A DNA stretch of 64,000 bases from Tetrapyrgos nigripes (lineage: Eukaryota; Basidiomycota; Agaricomycetes; Agaricales; Campanellaceae). The position numbers and the translations under genes were made by a program. Shown one piece after another: positions 58,537 to 64,000 of this stretch. Position 1 is the stretch's first letter, and every line of letters begins with the position of its first letter. Below the pieces are notes generated by a model. That model had not been told where the DNA came from. It searched no databases and saw only the letters and a list, made by a program, of their open reading frames with translations. The stretch covers positions 186,001 through 250,000 of the forward strand of contig JAACJM010000018.1 in NCBI GenBank assembly GCA_013368315.1, read 5' to 3'.

Positions 58537-60351
58537 ATGCTCTACCATCGCTTTCGACAACTTGCAGCCTGCTTTCTTCCGGTCTGGAGCTTCTTGCCCA
58601 GTGTCGTCTTTACTCAAGCTCCTCCTGGCTTCAACTTTGATTCAGCATGCTCTTCACTTACCTCCAAGCTCCATATTCCCAACGCTACAGTGTTTGCTGC
58701 TACTCTCATTGCAGGCGGCTCTATCATTAGCTTTCCGGACACTGATGCCTCCTGCGCGGCTGCTCCTCAGCTTGTACCGGAAGACGTTTGTCGTGTGACC
58801 ATGTTTGTGGCTACATCCGAAAGGTCGGGAATCAACATGGAAGCTTGGCTGCCACGCAACTGGACAGGGAGATTCCTGAGCACTGGGAATGGTGGTCTTG
58901 CAGGATGTGAGTCTGTCGCGAATAATTCCAACTTGGCACTGCTGATTTTTCGTCGTGGTCCCACAAGGCATTCAATACGTCGACATGGCTTATGCTTCAG
59001 GCCTCGGATTCGCCACCGTTGGGGCGAACAACGGCCACAACGGAACAAGTGGTCAACCATTCCTCAATAATGCGGAAGTCGTCGAGGATTTTGCCTTCCG
59101 CTCGTGTGTATCCATGGCCAATTTTATAAGAGATTAGCTATTCTGATCCTCCTTCTCTCACAGTGTCCATACAAACGTCATAGTGGGAAAGGAAGTGACC
59201 CGTGCATTCTTCGGTGTTCCCCATACCAAGTCGTTCTGGCTAGGTTGTTCAACGGGAGGTCGCCAAGGGTTAAAATCTGTACAAGATTTTCCAGAAGACT
59301 TTGACGGCGTAGTCGCAGGTGCCCCAGCGGCTGATTGGAATCATCTCATGGATTGGAGCGGTAACTTCTTCTTGATCACCGGCCCTTCCTCTGCACCAAC
59401 GTTCCTTACTCTCACCCAATGGTTCGACGCGGTGAACCCTGATATTCTCAAGCAGTGTGATGGTATCGACGGGGTTACAGACGAGATTATCGAGGACCCT
59501 AACCTCTGCAATTATGATCCATCTGGCTTGATTTGCGGACCTGGCCAAGACAACACAACCTGCATAACTACCACACAAGCAGAGACGATCAAGAAAGTGT
59601 TTTCTCCTTTCTTCATTGATGGAAAACTTGCCTTTCCTCGTTATCAACCCGGATCTGTCTCCACTACATCTGCGCTATTGATTAGTGGAGCAGTGTTTCC
59701 CTTCACTGCGGTGAGTTTCATTCACCTTTGCTCTACTAAGAGGGAACTTCCTCCTGATCTATCTGGTAGGACTGGTTCCGTTTCGTCGTTTTCAACAATC
59801 CCAACTTCGACGTCAGTACACTCAACGAATCCTCCTTTGCCCTCGCTCAACAACTCGATCCCTTCCACATATCCACCTTCAAAGGAGACATCTCAGCTTT
59901 CAAAGACCGTAATGGTAAATTGTTAACATACCATGGTCAAGCAGATTCTCTTATTTCTCCAATCAATTCTGAGCGTTACTACAACATCGTCTCTGACACT
60001 ATGAACCTCCATCCTTCCCAACTTGATGACTTTTACCGTTTCTTCCGCATCAGTGGGATGGGTCACTGCAGTGGTGGTAATGGAGCATGGGAGATTGGTC
60101 AGACGTTACCTGGTGCAGCTAACACTGTAACACCGGGGTCCCCAAGCTTGGATCCAGAGATGAATGTATTGATGGCCATGGTGCGATGGGTCGAGGAGGG
60201 TATCGCTCCAGATACTGTGCTGGGTACGAAGTTTGTGAACGATGATCCGGCGTCAGGGGTTCAGTTCTCAAGGAGGCATTGCAGGTTCCCGAAGAGGACC
60301 ACATTTGTTGGTGACGATAGTACGAAGCCAGATAGCTGGACGTGTGTATGA
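58537..60351 (+). CDS. Tannase/feruloyl esterase family enzyme, secreted
   Basis: Four exons: 58537-58906, 58968-59103, 59164-59710 and 59770-60351; 544 residues, normal for the family. The chosen Met (58537) gives a signal peptide ending near VVFTQA; the upstream in-frame ATG (58459) would bury it. Signature motifs are LSTGNGGLAGC, SGLGFATVGANNGHNGTSG, the nucleophile elbow GCSTGGRQG, the acid in YHGQADSLIS and the catalytic His in GMGHCSGG. Two Cys (CDGIDG...CNYD) fit the calcium-loop lid of the family. Such enzymes release ferulic, p-coumaric or gallic acid from plant polymers outside the cell. Whether this one is a feruloyl esterase or a tannase cannot be told from motifs. Next to an aldo-keto reductase and two GSTs. 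Confidence 0.92.
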
Positions 60352-60441
60352 TAGGATTATCGATCACATCCTGAAAATTCTTGATGGTAATACTATTATT
60401 CTGATCAAATCTGTTCAACCCATTGCTGTACAAATCTACTT

Positions 60442-61282
60442 TCAAGCTTCAATCTCTGCCTCGTTGTACCTCTTGACCTCAGGCAAACTCTCATATGCCT
60501 CAAATAATCTACTCCATCTGCCTCCATGCCAAGACATGATATCCTTCCATTCATCCGTCTCTTTGTTCCAGATCCACCTTATGCATGCAAGTCTTCCAAA
60601 CACAGCAGCATCTGCCAGTGAAACCCTCTTTCCCATTACAAAAGGATCCTCATCTTTCATCAATTTCGCCAACCCTCCCAAGGCATTCTTGATCCTATCC
60701 CAATTCTCCTTCTCCTCTTGCTCAGTGAGGACAGAAAGTGGTCCTCTCGCCGTCATAAGTTCCATATTCCTCAGGGTAACGAGATGCGAGGCATGTTTGG
60801 TGAAGGCATTGCCCATAAGTGCATGCAACTGTCCGATCAATGTCGGTTCTGTATCTGCGAAGACTTTTTGAAGCAGTCTCGTCTCCTCTGGAATCATCTT
60901 GATAGTATCCGGATAGGTAGCATCGAGATACTCAACGATATCAAAAGAGTTTGAGATTACTTTGTTTGTGGTTGAATTGTCGATGAAAGGAACGGTGTAA
61001 CGAGGAGAACCATCGGGCTTTGTGGCAGTTGGGGCAGCACCGAGCAATTTTGCAGCGCCTTCGATGTCGGGATACTCGAGGAAGTGATGTTTGTAAGAAA
61101 GGACCTTGAAGCGGAGGACAAATCTGGAAGATGATTATATGAATGAATGAATGTCTTTAAGAAGTCCGGGACTTTGTGCATGGTAAGCTGGAAGCTCACT
61201 GAACTCTCCAGCTGAAAGGAGAATAGCCACATCTAGGATCACTAGGTGGGAGTGTGGATTTGACATCGTAGAGGGTGATCAT
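60442..61282 (-). CDS. Glutathione S-transferase, GSTFuA/etherase-like, copy 1
   Basis: Two exons, 61282-61200 and 61123-60442, 254 residues. The start MITLYDVKSTLPPSDPRCG is shared with the second copy. The thioredoxin-like domain has SPFSWRVQFVLRFK, a Ser in the usual catalytic position, then YKHHFLEYPDIEG, GSPRYTVPFI and SFDIVEYLD. The all-helical C-terminal domain has RGPLSVLTEQEEKENWDRI and GKRVSLADAAVFG. Fungal GSTs of this form resemble bacterial beta-etherases and bind aromatic ligands. The role is glutathione-dependent detoxification or transport of aromatics in the cytosol. Convergent with the esterase gene, 90 bp between the stops. Confidence 0.9.
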
Positions 61283-61612
61283 CTCAAGGCTTCAGTTGGC
61301 TTAGAGAAGATGTTCGAGGACTTGCACTATTCGTCCGTTTTCGTGGTGTTCTTATAGGTTCTAGATAGGATCTACCCGGTAAACGTGTCCATCGATCAAG
61401 AGAACTGGGAAGAGCTCTTCCGTGGAAGACGGCCGCTCACAGATATATGAATGACGGGCAGTGTGTTTTCTGCTGAGTAATTTGTCTGTAGTATTGTGGC
61501 GAGAGTACAAAGCCACTTGCCGATAGCTGGACCTAAGTATCGCTCATGACAAAAGTTTTCAGCTACGTTACTGTATACTTCTGTCGAATTCGTCCAAACC
61601 ATCGCTACACCA
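61283..61612. other. Intergenic between the two GST genes
   Basis: 330 bp containing the promoter of copy 1 and the 3' flank of copy 2. No other feature. Confidence 0.6.
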
Positions 61613-62454
61613 TCATATCTTCAAATTTCCCTCGGCTTCGCTGTACTTCTCGACCTCGGGCAAGCTCTCGAATGTCTCAATGAACCTACTCCATCTCCCG
61701 CCATGCCAAGACATGATGTCCTTCCACTCATTCGTCGTTTCGTCCCAAAGCCACCTGATAGCTGCAAATGTTCCAAAGAGAGCAGCATCCGCCATGGAAA
61801 CTTTCTTCCCCATCACAAAAGGGCCTTCGTCATTCATCAGCTTCGCGAAACCTCCCAGGCCATTCTTGAACTTCTCCCATGCCTCCTTCTCCTGTTCATC
61901 TGTGAGCTCCGGAGGTGGTCCTCTTGCTTTGATAACCTCCAAATTCCTTGGGGTAACTGGACTCGGAGTACGTTTGACCATGGTCTTGGTTGCAACTGGA
62001 TATATGTACTGTTGCACGGTAATTACTGAATCAGCGAAGACGCTCTGAAGAAGCCTGGTCTCCTCTGGAATCAACTTGGTGGTGTCAGGATAGGTGGAAT
62101 CAAGGTACTCGACGATATCAAAAGAGTTGGAGATGACTTTGTTGGTGGTAGAATCGTAGATGAATGGGACGGTATAACGAGGAGAACCATCGGGCTTTTT
62201 GCCAGTTGGGTCAGCACCGATGGATTTTGCGACGCCTTCGAGGTCGGGGTACTCGAGCCAGTGATGCTTGTAAGGTAGACCTTTGATACGGAGCGTAAAG
62301 CTGTTACATTATGTGGACAGTAGCAGTTTTGATGAGGTTCGTTAGATTGTACACGCAAAATGGACGCTCACCGGATTCTCCAGCTGAAAGGAGAATTGCC
62401 ACATCTAGGATCATTGGGTGGGTTTCTAGTTCTAACGTCGTAGAGAGTGATCAT
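61613..62454 (-). CDS. Glutathione S-transferase, GSTFuA/etherase-like, copy 2
   Basis: Two exons, 62454-62372 and 62300-61613, 256 residues. Exon 1 has the same length and intron phase as copy 1, showing tandem duplication. Sequence: MITLYDVRTRNPPNDPRCG, NSPFSWRIRFTLRIKGLPY, YKHHWLEYPDLEG, GSPRYTVPFIYD, SFDIVEYLDSTYPD, GKKVSMADAALFG. It differs from copy 1 mostly in the middle helices (VITVQQYIYPVATK against EPTLIGQLHALMG), which form the hydrophobic ligand site, so substrate range may differ. Closely followed by copy 1 on the same strand. Confidence 0.9.
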
Positions 62455-64000
62455 CTTGCAGAGGGTTTAGCTGGGTCTCAGAGGTGACGGTTGAGAACGC
62501 TATGGATTTGGTTCAGGTTCGTAGGCTTCTTAAGGATTTAGTAGTGAATTGGAGAGCCGTAATTCCGCGAAATCCCGGGAACCATTGAACGTGTTTTGCG
62601 TGTTCTCCGTTATGTCATCTTCCCTTCTCGGTAATACTTATGCTTAGTGAGCAAGAACGAAAGCGAGATGCTCCTCATCCTATCCGATTGTAGAACTGGT
62701 GCCTACTTCTATAATATTCGTCCTTGACAGATATACCGATAGTTAGGGAAATTAGTGAGCAAAGCGAGCCGCGTATACGCGCGTACCAGCTCGACCGATC
62801 AAATATCGGCACCTAGATTTTTGCGTCCAGGTGCGTCCAGTGGCTGTGTCAATCCCAATATTTCCAAAGATCATTACATACCCTCTTCGCTATGTAGTCT
62901 TGCTGTATTTGCTGGCGCTCTTGAGTCTTTAGTGTCATGTATTATCTGTATATAGCTGCTGACAAGGCTGAGCACTGAGCAGTGCAATAGAGCTTGAATA
63001 AAGCTTGACTTAGAATTGATGTAGTAATAAGGATAGGGGTTGTGCTTGAATAAAGACAGCTTTCAAGGATCAGGTACTGATAGAGGACCCTTTTAAGAAG
63101 CAAACCAAGGAATTGGGAATACTACCACACTCACCTCAGAAGTGAAGTGTGAAGATCTTGAGGATGACTGGGATTTTTACAGCCATTGAAAGCATTCTTG
63201 GACGCATTTGGACACATAGGTGGACACGCATCGATGGACGCACTTGGACACACTTAAGGCATGACATAGATGCCGGATTTTTGCAGATATCTGCACGGAT
63301 ATCCGGGAAAAAACCTGCCGGATGGATGTTACGTAATCATCCGCCATCTGCGGATGCGGATGCAGGCGGATACCGGATTGGATTTCCGAGAATCAAAAAG
63401 TACCGGATATCCGGACACTCAGAAAAAATAACCGGCGAAGGGCCGGCGGGGCGGCAAAGCCCGCTACCCACATGCCGGTGGGCAGCTCGCTTTCCGAGGC
63501 CATTCCATGCACATCCCTGTGGTCGTTCAATCTAACAACCCCAGGTCAGTTTCTTCCTCAAGCTCAACGTAATACTTTGCATATTGTCGAATGCCAAATA
63601 TCAGGACAGCCAACAGCAACCCAGAAACAAAATTCTTCCACTTATGCTGCAAATTACCACACTTATACGTAGTCTACACACATACAATCAGAACAGCCAG
63701 ATGCGTATAAGGTTCTCGTCAATGGTGGTGGCACCCCCATACTTCTGCAGTACAAATCTATACCCACAACCTTCCAGGAACAACGCCAGTGATTTTGTGT
63801 ACTCTTCCAGCACATAAAGGTCAAAGTCTCTGTCATGCTGTATTGAGTGATCCAAGGCCCTGAGGGCAGTCAACCCGGATATAAGGAAACTAGTTTGTTT
63901 TTGAACAGAGTGGAAATGAGGAAGAAGAGGGCACCGCAATCACAGTGTGTTGTGTCACAGGTGCTGGAAAAAACGTCAGCATAACAACAGTGCATCATTT
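62455..64000. other. Right flank, partly TE-like
   Basis: No gene supported. The left 600 bp are the promoter side of GST copy 2. The segment 63200-63480 carries several GGATATCCGG/CGGATGCGGAT motifs and GC-rich inverted sequence, and may be one end of a DNA transposon. A weak minus-strand frame (63688-63939) could be an exon of a gene running past the window edge, but I do not recognise it. Confidence 0.5.
63270..63500. repeat. Cluster of GGATATCCGG and CGGATGCGGAT motifs
   Basis: At least six short motifs of the type ATCCGG / CCGGAT in both orientations occur within 150 bp (63284-63410), followed by CCGGCGAAGGGCCGGCGGGG and ATGCCGGTGGGCAGCTCG. The density and GC content differ from the flanks, as in the subterminal regions of hAT-type elements. 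Only one end is in view and no terminal repeat partner was found. Confidence 0.4.

Overview
The window is a fungal nuclear segment, most likely from an Agaricomycete (mushroom-forming Basidiomycota). Nearly every gene is split by many 50-120 bp GT-AG introns. The gene families are typical of that group: DUF6533- and DUF6534-type membrane proteins, a basidiomycete-type P450, GH76 with a C-terminal membrane anchor, and GSTFuA-type transferases. The mobile elements (Plavaka/CMC transposase, Ty1/copia, solo LTR, non-LTR remnant) also fit. I recognised no rRNA, tRNA or CRISPR. The species cannot be named from the sequence.

Layout. 1-28 kb: a decayed, inverted P450 copy (1390-4372) interrupted by a 1,194-bp terminal-inverted-repeat element with a 9-bp target duplication; a pyridoxamine-phosphate-oxidase-like (PPOX) gene (A, 4929); an MFS monocarboxylate-type transporter (8084-10461, minus); a non-LTR retrotransposon remnant; a gene-free repeat field (12.4-18 kb); an intact P450 (18466-21296); PPOX copy B, broken by a stop codon (22719); and PPOX copy C (24932), whose second intron holds a 2-kb inverted-repeat-bounded insertion. 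A DUF6533-type gene (28020-29690, minus) converges on it. 31-41 kb: a TE block with a Plavaka-type transposase fragment, a Ty1/copia 3' fragment with LTR, a 510-bp solo LTR with CCTAG target duplication, and a CpG-mutated duplicate of the PPOX C/DUF6533 junction. 42-64 kb: gene-rich DNA with a myo-inositol-type sugar transporter, PPOX copy D, a GH76 enzyme, a secreted repeat-peptide precursor (51199-51897), a DUF6534-type membrane protein, a membrane-anchored aldo-keto reductase, a tannase/feruloyl-esterase-family enzyme and two tandem GSTs.

The most notable item is the small gene at 51199-51897. It has six exons, a signal peptide, and one peptide core per exon (RQIRPASW) followed by a KR (Kex2) site and an acidic spacer. 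A last exon adds two GPPGSAFPPSW cores, the second ending exactly at the stop codon. All six cores end in Ser-Trp. This has the architecture of a Kex2-processed repeat peptide, either a signalling peptide or a RiPP precursor. No obvious modifying enzyme lies beside it.

Genes that may work together: the esterase, aldo-keto reductase and GST pair (56-62.5 kb) are a plausible plant-aromatic release and detoxification set. The transporters, GH76 and P450 fit a saprotrophic or plant-associated life style. These functional links are inference from family membership and proximity.
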